From: Mixophyes australis
Lineage: Eukaryota; Chordata; Amphibia; Anura; Limnodynastidae
Assembly: GCA_036250195.1 (NCBI GenBank)
Contig: JAVHZZ010000003.1
Coordinates: 16,413,004-16,477,003, forward strand
Length of the DNA stretch: 64,000 nt
Reading direction: 5' to 3'
Every line of letters begins with the position of its first letter. Position 1 is the stretch's first letter. Below the pieces are notes generated by a model. It had not been told where the DNA came from. It made no database searches and was given only the letters and a program-made list of their open reading frames with translations. This document shows positions 47,395 through 58,319 of the stretch, piece by piece. The translations under genes and the position numbers were made by a program.

Positions 47395-47870
47395 CCTCTA
47401 TTTCCCTTCCCATAAAGTTCTTAACTACCGCAATAATGGTATTGCTGAAAATTACCAGATGTTTTTTGCAAAAAGGTAGCCGATTCGTTATTGCTTTACA
47501 GGCCTTATGACTGCTCCATAGGCTTGTTAACAGGACCAAGGCTACCCAATGTTTCGCTATTCACTCATTCGCCTCCAGGCATCAAGTCAGTTGAAGTCTA
47601 CAACAAAGAAAACCTAGCAAAAAAGTTTATCAGGACTCCCAAACCTCCACTAGGGCCAGGCCTGTTCTTTGCATCCAAGAAGGATCTGACATTCCGGGCA
47701 ACAGAGCAGCCAGCAGGGAGTACAGTGATATTGGCAGTTTAAGACGACCAAGGAGGTAGAGCACAATATCAGCTTTGCCACTGTCCTGGCTCTATACCAG
47801 CTTTTAATGATTCCTTTTTGACTCCATAGTGTACCTACTTCTTCCAAAACCTCATAGCTTAGTCTCAACA
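47395..47870 (+). pseudogene. Ty3/gypsy pol fragment, block B copy
   Basis: Paralogue of 13850-14260. The frame 47491-47742 reads LYRPYDCSIGLLTGPRLP then FIRTPKPPLGPGLFFASKKD, the junction just before and into RT. There is no catalytic box. A stop before the first frame and loss of the RT core show decay. Confidence 0.7.
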
Positions 47871-47969
47871 TGACACAGTCATGTTTAATGTCTGTAAAAG
47901 GATTTTCTCCTTTTATGGGTTTTAATCGCCTTAATATTCTGGCAAATGCATGTATGACCATTTAATACC

Positions 47970-48008
<39 letters not shown>

Positions 48009-49499
48009 CTATTACCGTCAACCAACTCCTCGCAAAGGTACTTCTAAATTAACCTAAGAAACATCATTCTTATATTCCCTTAAATCCACAGGCTTCAAGA
48101 ATAACCCCAGCAAGATATAACTTAATTTAAAGTGTGTTGTATTATATTATAAAACAATAAACAGTGTAACAATATTTTACACAAAGTATAGATTTTGGTG
48201 CCATATATTACACTTTTTGCCTGTAATATAAATATATAAGTCATTGTGTGTGTGTAAGTGTATGTGTGTGAATGTATTGTGTGTGTTGCAGGGGGGAGGA
48301 GGGAGAAGACCCATCTGACCTGGGGGCAGGGAGACCAAACACACACACTCCATTCATCTATTATCTCATTCAAAGTCCAACAACCATTTTAACACATTGT
48401 ATTTCAGCCACATACTCAGAGATTCAGAGCCACAAACTTCCCTATAAACCGTCCAACAAAACGTTATATTTAACAATCTGACCACTTCCTGAACCATCCA
48501 ATTACTTTCTATGCATTCACACTAAACTGCATAAAACAAACTATTTCATACAAAACTCCATTACAACATTAAACCAACACAGAACGACAGAACTGTGTAT
48601 AACACCAATGCTTCCATGACCAAAACTTAACCAACACAGAACCATGTATAACACAAACGCCTCCATTTATATCAACGATCTATCCCAAACACAACAGGAA
48701 TTCCAAGAATTGTACAGCACTACAGGAGTCAAACACAGTGTCAGCCAACTTAATACATGTGCTCGCAATGGCTTAGTTTACTGCCAATGCAGTCTTATTA
48801 GACTACACAATCACATAGAAATCAAACTAACACCATACCTATGTTATATCTACACAGCATTGCAACATTATTACAAGCCATGAATCCAACACAAACTCTA
48901 AATAACTCTTGAACTAAACTTCAGGCAATTCCGATCACATTTACCAACTGTATAAATGATCTTTCATTCTCATATACTCTACACATATGCGTCTTCCATT
49001 CAACAATACATTACAACACACTCACACTCACCTTTCATTCATTCCTCTCAAAAACTCCATACTAGTCAGGGCCTATGTAGGCCATAGTGTAACTCACTTC
49101 CCTGCATGTTCACCTAGGAGCAAATGGCAGCATGTCCCCTCAGTCTGGGCACCAGGCATCAAGAGACAGATTTTTTTTTTAATCCTGTGTAAACCCTTCT
49201 TGTGGGCAAAGACTACCTTTCACAGGAACCACTCGCAGCATTCATATGCTAATTATTGACCAAATGAAGAATAATTTTGCAAGTATTCACAAGCCATATG
49301 TTTGCAATTGGGGAGGGCTTGTTCCTAGTCACCTATCTAATTGAATTGTGGCTGAATCTGTTCATATATTATAAATTGAAACATAAATAGCAGATTATTT
49401 ATGTACTCTTCATCAATGTCCTTTGTCTGACCCATCTAAATAATTCTTCAATCCCTTTGTACATCATGACTTACCGCCAACCTTAAGAAATATATAAAA
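47970..49499. other. Non-coding with microsatellites
   Basis: (AT)n at 47973-48006 and a TG-rich tract at 48246-48292. 48540-48660 has two short diverged copies of AACCAACACAGAAC...TGTATAACAC. No gene recognised. 49430-49499 rejoins the match to block A. Confidence 0.5.
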
Positions 49500-49905
49500 C
49501 AAGTTAACCCGTGCATGATACTCATGCATTCTAGTCAAATCAAGCTACTTAAGGTGTTAAAAAGGTTCCTGTCATGCATTTGGGCCTAGCCCAGACCTCC
49601 TCAGGGGAAGAGCGTTACTTCCCGACGCAAGCGCCCTTTTTTAACGTGGTTTTGTCCACATGTCACCACCTTATCATTTTTCTCCATCACCTCATCCTTC
49701 ATCTTCATCGCCACATCCTTCATCAAGCTACTTAAGATGTTAAAAACTCCCCACTGTCACCCCCGGCAACCACCAACCACTCCCAACTGTCACTTCTCCT
49801 TCAAGAAATATATAGGTCAGTGTATAACTCTGCCCAGCAGGTGGCGCTGCAGCTTGGTTTTTTTTTTCACACACGCCACTAGGCATTTATATAGTAGATA
49901 GTGAA
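49500..49905 (+). repeat. Unclassified insertion in block B with internal direct repeat
   Basis: Starts near GTTAACCCGTGCATGATACTC and ends near GCCACTAGGCATTTATATAGTA. CAAGCTACTTAAGxTGTTAAAAA occurs at 49546 and 49724. Block A runs from 14410 to 14450 with no such insert, so this is a later mobile element or processed repeat of unknown family. Confidence 0.5.
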
Positions 49906-49984
49906 CCAAGTCTCAGGTAAATTGTAGGAAGCAACTACCTTAAGCCGCTAGTTAATAGTCCAGATATTGAACTATACCAAGCGC

Positions 49985-50440
49985 CCCAAATGTAAAGAAA
50001 GTACAGTCATTCTTGGGTTTATTCACTTCTCATACAAACACTGCATTCCCAAGGTTTACAGTACAATGATCGATTCAGGTTCTCATTCTACTTATCAAGT
50101 TGATCTTTCAGTGTTAGTTTCTCTGGATCTATGGTCTTAATGTTTCATCTATCAGTTAGAGTGCCAGAAGGCTCAGTCCTAGGCCTTCTGTACATTAATA
50201 TCTACATCACATCTCTTGGAAAATTAATAAGCTCCTTTGGAATGTTAATATCACCACTAGACTGATGACATCCAAATTTATCACTCCATTATTAAGCATT
50301 CACAGAATGTGTTGGACTATATTACTAAATGTGTCTCTGCCATTTCATCCTGGGTTTACCCACACCACCTCAAACTCAACTTTCAAAACTATGCTAATAA
50401 TCTTACACCGATCAACAATTTCTGTTGACAACACAACAAT
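49985..50440 (+). pseudogene. LINE reverse transcriptase fragment (L2/CR1-like), block B copy
   Basis: Uninterrupted counterpart of 14457-14676 plus 15468-15680. It includes [16 protein letters not shown] and, after decay of the YADD box, a WVYPHHLKLNFQN stretch. It shows the empty site of the antisense LINE near 50227. Confidence 0.65.
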
Positions 50441-50692
50441 TTACTTACAAATTATCTATCAAGCTCTCTGCCTCATTGTCATCCTTAAATCAGAACTGTC
50501 TTATATACCATTACATACATCTATGACATATCTCCAGAAAAGGTATGTAACTTACTCAAGACATTGCAAATGCATTCATTACATTCAGGACATTTGGAAG
50601 TTATGCATGAATTAATGCACACATACATTAGGGATGCATCACGTACACACTTAAGAGAAACATACACTAGATGCACACACACACACATATAC

Positions 50693-50700
50693 AGTATATA

Positions 50701-50733
<33 letters not shown>
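50693..50733. repeat. (AT)n microsatellite, left part, target of the Gmr1-like insertion
   Basis: Imperfect ATATATTTATATAT... runs up to the LTR start at 50734. The right part is at 58323-58366, so the retrotransposon sits inside one microsatellite. Because both flanks are AT repeats, the target duplication cannot be measured. Confidence 0.9.
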
Positions 50734-50736
<3 letters not shown>

Positions 50737-51207
50737 GGCAAGAGCTCGCTACTGCTGAAGCACACGCAAACAACTTCTTCCTTTTTATGTAGTTTCATTG
50801 TCAGGATGGTAAATGTTTTGACACCGTACAGATTTCACAGCAATATTTGGAGACCATAAACGCTAGCTAGACATAGCTCAGCTCTCTCAAGACCAGACAG
50901 CTTCCCCAGCGTTGATCTCAGTGCACAAATGATACAAACAAGCTTTAATACCTGATACTCCTCTCCCAGCCTTAGCTTGATGGACAGGTGACACACCCAC
51001 CTTCTCTTTAAAAGGAAATGCCCCATCACTGCCCCTGTCTGTTTGCTGAGAGGAAGGATTTCTCTGCATGTAAGTTAACCAAACTTAAACTATTGTTTGT
51101 TACACATAGGTCTTTACATTAAATTTAGGTGCATTGCTGCACAAATGTTTTACTTTACTTCCCTGCTTTCTCTGCATATTGCCATCTAAATGCCTCCTTC
51201 TGTTACA
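50734..51207 (-). repeat. 3' LTR of the Gmr1-like element (complete, 474 bp)
   Basis: Plus strand TGTGGCAAG ... CTTCTGTTACA, so TG...CA on either strand. The part 50921-51207 matches 58011-58322 at about 95 percent by eye, except for an extra block of about 26 bp in the 5' LTR (GCACTAAAGAGACACACCTT region at 58131-58150). On the minus strand it is preceded by the purine-rich tract. Confidence 0.9.
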
Positions 51208-51230
51208 TATCCCTCCCCCTAGCGTCTCCA
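51208..51230 (-). promoter_or_regulatory. Polypurine tract of the Gmr1-like element
   Basis: The minus strand reads AGGGGGAGGGATA directly before the LTR TGTAACA, as expected for the plus-strand primer of an LTR element. This fixes the element's orientation as minus. Confidence 0.85.
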
Positions 51231-51579
51231 AGTAGGGGGACGCGGACTTCGCGAGGAGCGCATATTTTCGTGACAGCGCATCTGCATTTTTGTGTAGAAT
51301 TCCAGGTCTATGTTCTACTGAGAACTTGAAAGGTTTCAGTGCCAAGAACCAGCGGGTTACCTTCGCATTTACCTCCCGGTTGTTCTGCATCCATCTCAAT
51401 GGTGCATGGTCTGTTATTAAGGTGAACTCTCTGCCTAGGAGATAATAGTGCAGAGCTTCTGTAGCCCATTTTATGGCGAGACATTCTTTCTCCACAGTGG
51501 CATATTTTTGTTCCCTTGGAAGCAACTTACGACTTAGGTACAGGACAGGATTTTCTACTCCATTCTTCTCCTGTGACAA
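51231..51579 (-). pseudogene. Gmr1-like RNase H domain
   Basis: The frame 51579-51100 reads SRKLLPREQKYATVEKE, LLGREFTLITDHAPLRW, VTRWFLALKPFKF and NADALSR, the standard end of a gypsy-type RNase H. It then runs past the purine tract into the LTR. The stretch 51580-51984 between RT and this frame contains stops and at least one frameshift, but the codons still resemble the RT thumb and RNase H start. Confidence 0.85.
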
Positions 51580-51984
51580 GACTGCACCTAAGCCAACACC
51601 AGAAGCATCAGTTTAGAGGAAGAACCTCCAGGTAAAATCCGGTGCTTGTAGCACTGGGGAGGAACAAAGAGCTAACCGAAGATCAGACCAGGCAGTTTTT
51701 ACAGAGTCAGACCAGGTTAATCTATCTTGACAACTTTTTTTTAACATGTCCACTAGTGGAACAGCTCTAGTGGCGAAGTGGCTTACAAACCGCCTGTAGT
51801 AACCGATTTAGCCTAAAAAGGTTCTTAACTGTGACTTTTTTTCTGGTCTTGCCCAATTTTTGACTGCCTCCACTTTATCTAGCTGGGGTTTTACACGCCC
51901 TCGACCAACAACGTACCCCAAATATTTGGCTTCTCTCATGGCTATGGCACATTTCTCTGGGTTAGCTGTTAACCCTGCTGACCT

Positions 51985-52678
51985 TTATGAAGCCAAGACT
52001 GCCTCAACTTTGGCTAAATGTGATCCCCAGTCTGGGGTATAAATCACTATATCGTCCAGGTAAGCGGCTGCATAAGCTGTGTGAGGTCGTAGCAATTTAT
52101 TCATGGCCCTTTGGAAGGTGGCAGGTGCCCCATGCAACCCAAAGGGTAGGACTTTATATTGATAGAGATCATCAGGGGTGGAAAATGCAGTCTTTGGCTT
52201 GGCCGTGGAAGTCAGGGGAACTTGCCAATAACCCTTTGTTAGATCAAGGGTTGTCAAATAATTGCTACCAGCAAGATTTTCCACTAGTTCATCCACACGT
52301 GGCATCGGATAAGCATCAAACTGCGACATACTGTTTAGGCACCTAAAGTCATTGCAGAACCTAATTGTCCCATTGGGTTTTGGGACAAGCACAATGGGAC
52401 TATTCCACTCACTAGTGGACTCTTCAATCACATCTAACTGGAGCATCTTCTCGACCTCCTTTCTCACGTCCACCCGTCTGGCTTCGGGAATACGATACGG
52501 CTTCTGCTTTACAATGACTTCTGGTGCAGTGACGATGTTGTGTTCGATTAAGGTAGTGCGTCCAGGAATGGAAGAGAAGACATCCCTGTTCCGGCTAATC
52601 ATTTCTTCAGTCTGTTGTCTCTGCTGAATGGACAAAGCTGGCTCTATGGGCACTTTAGACTTTTCAATGGCAGTACTC
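51985..52678 (-). pseudogene. Gmr1-like reverse transcriptase
   Basis: The frame beginning at 52653 (222 codons) has RT motifs in order: IVLVPKPNGTIRFCNDFRCLN (residues 87-107, quoted in part), LDLTKGYWQVPL (136-147), LPFGLHGAPATFQ (169-181) and the catalytic YLDD (198-201). RT makes DNA from the element's RNA inside virus-like particles. The reading frame is open upstream of the first ATG as far as the solo LTR insertion at 52679, and continues in the same phase beyond it. A stop follows at 51985, so the polyprotein is broken. Confidence 0.9.
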
Positions 52679-52959
52679 TGTCACTCACCGGACTGTGAGT
52701 GCCATTTCCTGTGTGTTCAGGAACCGTGGCCGTCCGCCATCCTGAGGGTCTGCGCATGTGCAGCCCTTATCAAGCCTTCAGTACCTGTTGCTTTTAATTG
52801 ATTGGATGATCAGGCAACCCTCCCTATTTAAACCACCTGCGATCATTACCTGGTTGCCTGATCTTGGAGTCTCATTCCCCATGAGCCTCTGAAGGTGTTC
52901 CTGTGTTCCTCGTGTATTCAGCTCCTGCTGATTCCTGTTTGCTGCTATTGTGGTTTCCA

Positions 52960-53400
52960 GACCACTTCAACTCTCCTGTGTTCATCGTGCCTGCACTCAG
53001 CTGATTCCTATCCGCTGCCTCCGTTACTACTACAGAGTTCCTGTTCACTTCAACTCTCCTGTGTTCATCGTGCCTGCACTCAGCTGATTCCTATCCGCTG
53101 CCTCCGTTACTACTACAGAGTTCCTGTCCACTTCAACTCTCCTGTGTTCATCGTGCCTGCACTCAGCTGATTCCTATCCGCTGCCTCCGTTACTACTACA
53201 GAGTTCCTGTTCACTTCTACTCTCCTGTGTTCATCGTGCCTGCATTCAGCTGATTCCTATCCGCTGCCTCCGTGACTTCTACAGAGTTCCTGTTCACTTC
53301 AACTCTCCTGTGTTCATCGTGCCTGCACTCAGCTGATTCCTATCCGCTGCCTCCGTTACTACTACAGAGTTCCTGATCGTCTCATCTCTCCAGGGTTTAT
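52960..53400 (+). repeat. 83-bp tandem array in the solo LTR (about 5 units)
   Basis: Units share TTCATCGTGCCTGCACTCAG, CTGATTCCTATCCGCTGCCT and TACTACAGAGTTCCTG, at starts near 52981, 53063, 53147, 53230 and 53310. Identity between units is about 95 percent. Confidence 0.9.
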
Positions 53401-53919
53401 TGTGTCAGCTCTCCGCTGCCTCCACCTCTACTACTGGATACCAGACCGCCTCAACTCTCCCGTGTTCATCATGTTTCCAGTTCCACTTACTACGGCTTCC
53501 TGAGTATTGCTTCGTTGATTCTGGATTACCTGCCGTGCGCTGCACCAACCTGATTACCGCTTCCACTCTCCAGTGGTCTCTCCTCCTGCCGGCCTTCAGC
53601 CGTTCAGCTATCCCTGCACGTCTCTCTGACAGCCTGCTCTCCTGAACCGCGGTATGCATACCTTCCATTGACTTTGCTTGTGTATTGCATATCCATCTGG
53701 ACAGAGTTGTGTTCTCCTCCGGAGCCTCCTATCCATTGAAGCTATTGTTACCATTGACTTTGTTTACTATTGCCTGGATAGCTATTGTGACTTTGTATAT
53801 TTCAAGCAGTGCTTGTCAGTTATCGTTGTATTGTGGATATCATTGTGGGATCAAGTTCTGTGTGCCCCGTGTATACTCTGCTTTACATTCATCTCCTCGT
53901 GCCCCTCCTCACATATATA

Positions 53920-54190
53920 TAGCAGTGGTACAACTTGCTGACACAGACCACTGACTCCTGTTCCCTGTGACACCAGCTTCAAGTATCCTCTCACATTAGC
54001 AGTGATACAACTTGCTATACGCAGACCACTGACTTCCCCGTTACCTACTTTCACCTGGATTCCATTCCTTCACTATAGACAGCGGTACAACTTGCTATAC
54101 GCAGACCGCTGACTCTCACTACCTCCTCGCTACTCCTGGACTTTCCTCCTCACCATAGCAGTGGTACAACTTGCTATACGCAGACTACTG
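53920..54190 (+). repeat. Second tandem array in the solo LTR
   Basis: Four copies of AGCAGTGGTACAACTTGCTA followed by ACGCAGACCACTGACT, at about 53922, 53999, 54077 and 54155, spaced 77-78 bp. Confidence 0.85.
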
Positions 54191-54418
54191 ACTTTCCTCA
54201 CGTTCCCTGGTCCATCTGGTTCCTTGTGTACATTCATCTACTCATTACCAGTTGCTGCTAGTCATAGACTTTCCTCGAGCATTCTCTCACCATCTGCTGT
54301 TTCTCCTGTTCCGTTGTCACCCTGCTACCAGAGAACCATAGTACCAACTATATCACTCTGGTAAGTCCATCATCTGGTAATATCCTGGGCAAAGACTCCT
54401 AGTGCCCGTGACATACTC

Positions 54419-55689
54419 ACTACATGAGGAGAGGTTTCCTTATCATGCCAAGGTTTAAGGAGGTTAACATGATATATTTGCTCCTCCCTTCTCCTACCTA
54501 ACTTGCGGACTCTTTAATTGACAGGACCAACAGCCTCTAGAACTTCATATGGACCCTGCCAATGGGCGAAAAGTTTGCTTTCCTGGGTGGCAACCAGGTC
54601 TAAGACCTTGTCCCCAGACTTGAAAGATCGAACAACAGCACTTTTGTCATAACTTTTTCTCTGTCGTTCCTGAGCCTCTTTTACATGTTGCTGCACAATG
54701 GGCCCTATCTTTCCTAGCCTCTCATACATTTGGAACACAAATTGTACCAGATTTGGCTCCCTGGGACCTTTCTGCTCCCACCCTTCTTTTAACATATCCA
54801 AAATACCCCTGGGCTGTCTCCCAAACAAGGGACTAAACCCTGTTGAAGCTTGAGGTACCTCACGGATGGCAAATATCAAATAGGGAAAAAGAGTGTCCTA
54901 ATCTTTTTTCTCTTGAGCCACTGCTTTCCTGAGCATGTGCTTTAAAGTGCGGTTAAAGCGTTCCACCAAGCCATCTGTTTGTGGATGGTATACAGAAGTG
55001 TGAAGCGCCTTAACCCCTAGCAACTGGCACATGTCCTTCATCAGTTTAGACATGAATGGAGTACCCTGATCTGTGAGAATTTCTTTCGGTATTCCCAAGC
55101 GTGTAAACATCAATACATGTTCTCTAGCTATGGTGCTGGACTTTATGTTTCGTAGGGGAACTGCCTCTGGATACCTGGTGGCATAGTCAAGCACCACTAG
55201 AATATATTGGTGCCCACGTGCAGATTTTTCCAGTGGCCCCACAAGGTCCATAGCTATCTGTTCAAAGGGAACTTGTACTATTGGTATTGGAATGAGAGGT
55301 GTCCTGTACATGGGTTTGGGACAGGTTCTCTGACAAATTGGACAGGACCGGCAATACTTTTTCACTGCCATGTGTACCCCGAGCCAGTAAAACCTAAGCA
55401 GAACTCGTTCCCGTGTTTTATCCTCCCCTAGGTGTCCCCCACAGACATGTGTGTATGCTGCTTTTAACTCTAGGGTTACATGGACCTGAGGAACCATTAA
55501 TTGTTCTACTTTTTCCCCCTGCACATTAGCAACTCTATACAGGAAATTATTTTTAACAATAAAATATGGTATACCTTCTGCAGGCTGGGCGGCTGTCGCT
55601 ACCCCATTTACCTCACTCACACTTTTAAAGGCATGTTCCAAAGTGGCATCATTAAGTTGGTCTCGATCAAAGTCCTGCAGAGGAAACAA
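54419..55689 (-). pseudogene. Gmr1-like integrase
   Basis: The frame 55689-54898 (263 codons) holds the HHCC zinc-binding part H81-x4-H86 and C116-x2-C119, and the catalytic triad D148, D207, E243 with the usual 35-residue spacing between the last two (LTDQGTPF ... GLVERFNRT). The next frame (54879-54514) carries the C-terminal part with FSPLFGRQPRG and SGDKVLDL. A stop at 54898 and another at 54513 (in place of a tyrosine-like codon) interrupt it; reading-like text continues to HVNLLKPWH near 54440. Integrase joins element DNA to the host chromosome. Its position before RT is the notable point. Confidence 0.92.
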
Positions 55690-55704
55690 AATTGGTATTG
55701 TGGA

Positions 55705-56490
55705 CTAGTCCGTATCCTCACTGACAGGCTGGGTGGGCTCATCTGCGACATCACTGACCAATGCTAGTTTGGACTGTCCATGTTTCCCTGTAGGTGGATT
55801 CTTTTGTGGAACTCCTGCTGTGACTCCCAGGATGGCATTCCAGTTTGGCGGTTCCCAAAGATCGATGTCCAGATGGTGTGGATTCTTAGGCGGTTCCTTT
55901 AAGACCGGGCTTCCGACCGTTGCATCAGTTACCGGCATGTCCGGCCGGATCCGCTCACTGAGGACATCATTAAACAGTGGGAAGTCTCGCCCCACAATGA
56001 GTGGATATGGGAGTTTAGGTGCTATGGCAGCTACCACCATAACAGTTTTGTCTTTGAATGTGTTTGGTAGCATTGTTCTTTCATACTCTTCTGTCGTGCC
56101 ATGTACGCCAAGAACCTTCACCTTGGGCATCCGAGAAGTTATGGTTTCGGGTAAGGCAGAGCTGGAAACCAAAGAGAGTTCACTCCCCGAGTCAACTAAG
56201 GCCAGAACAAGGTTCTGGTTGATTAGCAAAGTCACCCGGAACAAACAAGGACTTCCTGATATGGGACTCATGGTAAAACAGCTTGGAAAAGCAGGCCCAA
56301 TATGTGCCACGGAACAGTCCATGGGTTCTGGTAGTTTAGTACACTCTGCCTTAAAGTGGCCTGGCTCACCACATTCAAAACACTTCAGATTAGATGGCTT
56401 TGCACCTGGCCCTCTGTCCCTAGCAAGGATTGTCAAACCTGGCTTTTGGCGTGGCAGCTGCTTTGGCACAAATGCAGGTTCTTTAGTCAT
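55705..56490 (-). pseudogene. Gmr1-like zinc knuckle and protease
   Basis: The frame (261 codons) begins with a basic linker, then the zinc knuckle CFECGEPGHFKAEC at residues 37-50 (C-x2-C-x4-H-x4-C) for RNA binding. Next comes an aspartic protease with LALVDSGSELSLVS (DSG at 100-102) and a PLIVGRDF stretch as the second conserved part. It ends at a stop only 15 bp before the integrase ATG, so protease and integrase adjoin without RT between. The plus-strand frame over the same bases is a shadow. Confidence 0.9.
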
Positions 56491-56499
56491 TTGCTGTAT

Positions 56500-56930
56500 T
56501 GCTCAAAACCTTTCTACCACGGTGGCAAGCTCTTCATAAGTTGTGGGTCTGATTGCAGAACCCACCTTTGCAAATCGCGGTTCAGCCCCCGGATGCAGTG
56601 ATCTATCGCCAGAACTTCAATAATCCGAGAAGGCAAATTCTCCTCAGACAGCAACCATTACTTTAAAATTTTAGAAAGCTCAGCCACTTGCGCTCTGACC
56701 GGTGTTTCTTTAACATAGCGCCATTGGTGATAGCGCTGGGCTCGGCCTGACCCGGAAATTCCAATGCGAGCCAATATCTCAGACTTTAGGCACAAATAAT
56801 CAGAGGCCCGTTTCTCATCTAGATCCATATATGCTCGCCGAGCTTCACCAGTCAGATAAGGCGCCAGCCTCTCAGCCCAATCTTTAGGAGGCCATTTTGC
56901 CCTTTTTGCAAGTCTCTCAAAGGACACCTG
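56500..56930 (-). pseudogene. Gmr1-like gag, SCAN-like capsid part (5' truncated)
   Basis: The frame 56927-56658 reads WAERLAPYLTGEARRAY and YLCLKSEILARIGIS, the pattern of the Gmr1 capsid from which vertebrate SCAN domains derive. The stretch to 56500 continues with a second helix set (LPSRIIEVLAIDHCIRGL) before a frameshift and a stop near 56505. The start of gag is missing because the Harbinger-like piece replaces it at 56931. Confidence 0.8.
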
Positions 56931-58010
56931 GGGGTAAATGTATCAAAGTACGATTTTGCAACTCTAGCGATTTTCTCGGGAGAGTTGAAACTCGCGATGT
57001 ATGAAGCTGAGATTTCATGCAAAATCGCCAGAGTTCTGCTTCTGTCAAAATCGCTACTTGTAAAATCGCCAGAGATCAAACTCACCACTGTTTGCCACTG
57101 CAGCTATACAGCTTTCAAATGTATGAAGCTGTGAGTTAGCAAACTCAGGAGAGTTTGCTTCAAAACACGCCAGATACAACACGCTGCTTGATAGCAGCTT
57201 GTTGTAGAAACACATCACTGTTACACTGCCCTGGCAGTGTTAAAATGTTAAAGAATAGATAAAAGTTTTTTTAAAAAAAAGCGTGAGGTCCCCCCACTAT
57301 TCATGCTTAACCCTAGTGCTGCCTGACTAGTGCTGGTCCCGTGAAAATCGGGGAAAAATTTTGTGTGGGGTCCCCCCGATTTTCACTTTACCAGCACTAG
57401 GCAAACCAGCCAGGGTTGGCGGCACTATAGCAGGGGAACGCGCGGCAGGGGTCCCCCTGCCATAATGACTAACCAACCCTAGACTGTTCAGCGCTGGGCT
57501 GGATTCCCTAGGGAGTGGGGTCCGCTGAAAAAAACGAGCGGGCCCCCCCCCCTAGAAAGAACCAGCCCAGTGCTGATAGCACTAGGGCTCTTCCTACTAC
57601 CCCTGGGCTGCGGGTAGTAAGGTAATACGGCGAAAAAGTATGAAAAAATAATTGGACGCCATTTTGTTTTGTGGAACTACAAGTCCCAGCCAGCCAGGTT
57701 GCCAAAAACAGTGTGGCCATGCTGGTGCTTGTATAACTACAAGCACAGCATACCCACGGCAGCCAGGGCATGTTGGCACTTGGAGAACCACAAGTGCCAA
57801 CATGCCCTGACATTTCTGGCTTGCTGGTACCTGTAGTACCACAAAAAAAAAGTTAAATAAATAACAACACCCTTGTAAATACCACACATATTTATTAAAA
57901 ATAAAAACCCCACAATAAATACACTAACCACCCTCATTAAAACCACATATATTTATTAAAAATAAAAACACCCCAAATACTTACCAAAGATGTCTTCTTT
58001 CTTCTTCCAA
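56931..58010. mobile_element. Partial Harbinger-like element that replaced the gag start and half of the 5' LTR
   Basis: The left end GGGGGTAAATGTATCAAAG resembles frog Harbinger-like termini. The interior has repeated CGCCAGAG and GCGATTTT-type words, CCCCCGATTTTCAC, and repeated ATATTTATTAAAAATAAAAA tracts. A minus-strand GGTAAGTATT (57976-57985) looks like a splice donor. No matching right terminus exists: the sequence passes directly into the middle of the LTR at 58011. About 187 bp of LTR, the primer-binding site and the gag start are gone. A deletion after insertion explains this best. Confidence 0.6.
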
Positions 58011-58319
58011 AGTGCACAAATGATACAAACTAGCTTTTATACCTGATACTCCTCCCCCAGCCTTAGCTTGATGGACAGGTGACACACCCACCTTCTCTAT
58101 AAAAGGAAACGCCCCATCACTGCCTCTGTTTGCACTAAAGAGACACACCTTGTCTGTTTGCTGAGAGGAAGGATTTCTCTGCATGTAAGTTAACCAAACT
58201 TAAACTATTGTTTGTTACACATAGGTCTTTACATTCAATCTAGGTGCATTGCTGCACAAATGTCTTACTTTACTTCCCTGCTTTCTCTGCATATTGCCAT
58301 CTAAATGCCTCCTTTTGTT

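Larger units (their letters stand above)
42546..50733 (+). repeat. Block B of the segmental duplication (mate: 1-16020)
   Basis: Collinear with block A from the TAS2R tail through the gypsy pol fragment to the LINE fragment and beyond. It lacks the LINE tail, fold-back MITE, gypsy/hAT complex and antisense LINE of block A. It carries its own solo LTR (45013-45597), gypsy pieces and a repeat at 49500-49905. It ends in the (AT)n tract into which the Gmr1-like element inserted. Confidence 0.75.
52679..54413 (+). repeat. Solo gypsy LTR nested in the Gmr1-like element, 1735 bp, TSD TACTC
   Basis: Begins TGTCACTCACC and ends CCCGTGACA, with a perfect 5-bp duplication TACTC at 52674-52678 and 54414-54418. 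It contains TATTTAAA-type text at 52826-52832. There are two tandem arrays: about five units of 83 bp (52960-53400) and about four units of a 50-90 bp block around GGTACAACTTGCTATACGCA (53920-54190). It resembles the gypsy LTR at 2058-3024 in ends and layout. No internal region is present, so it arose by LTR-LTR recombination. Its insertion lies between the integrase and RT domains. Confidence 0.93.

Noticed and set aside
47970..48300. Possible CRISPR-like or regulatory repeats
   Set aside because: These are plain (AT)n and (TG)n microsatellites; the organism is a eukaryote and there are no spacers between units.
55733..56539. 268-codon plus-strand frame
   Set aside because: It is the antisense shadow of the zinc knuckle and protease frame of the Gmr1-like element.
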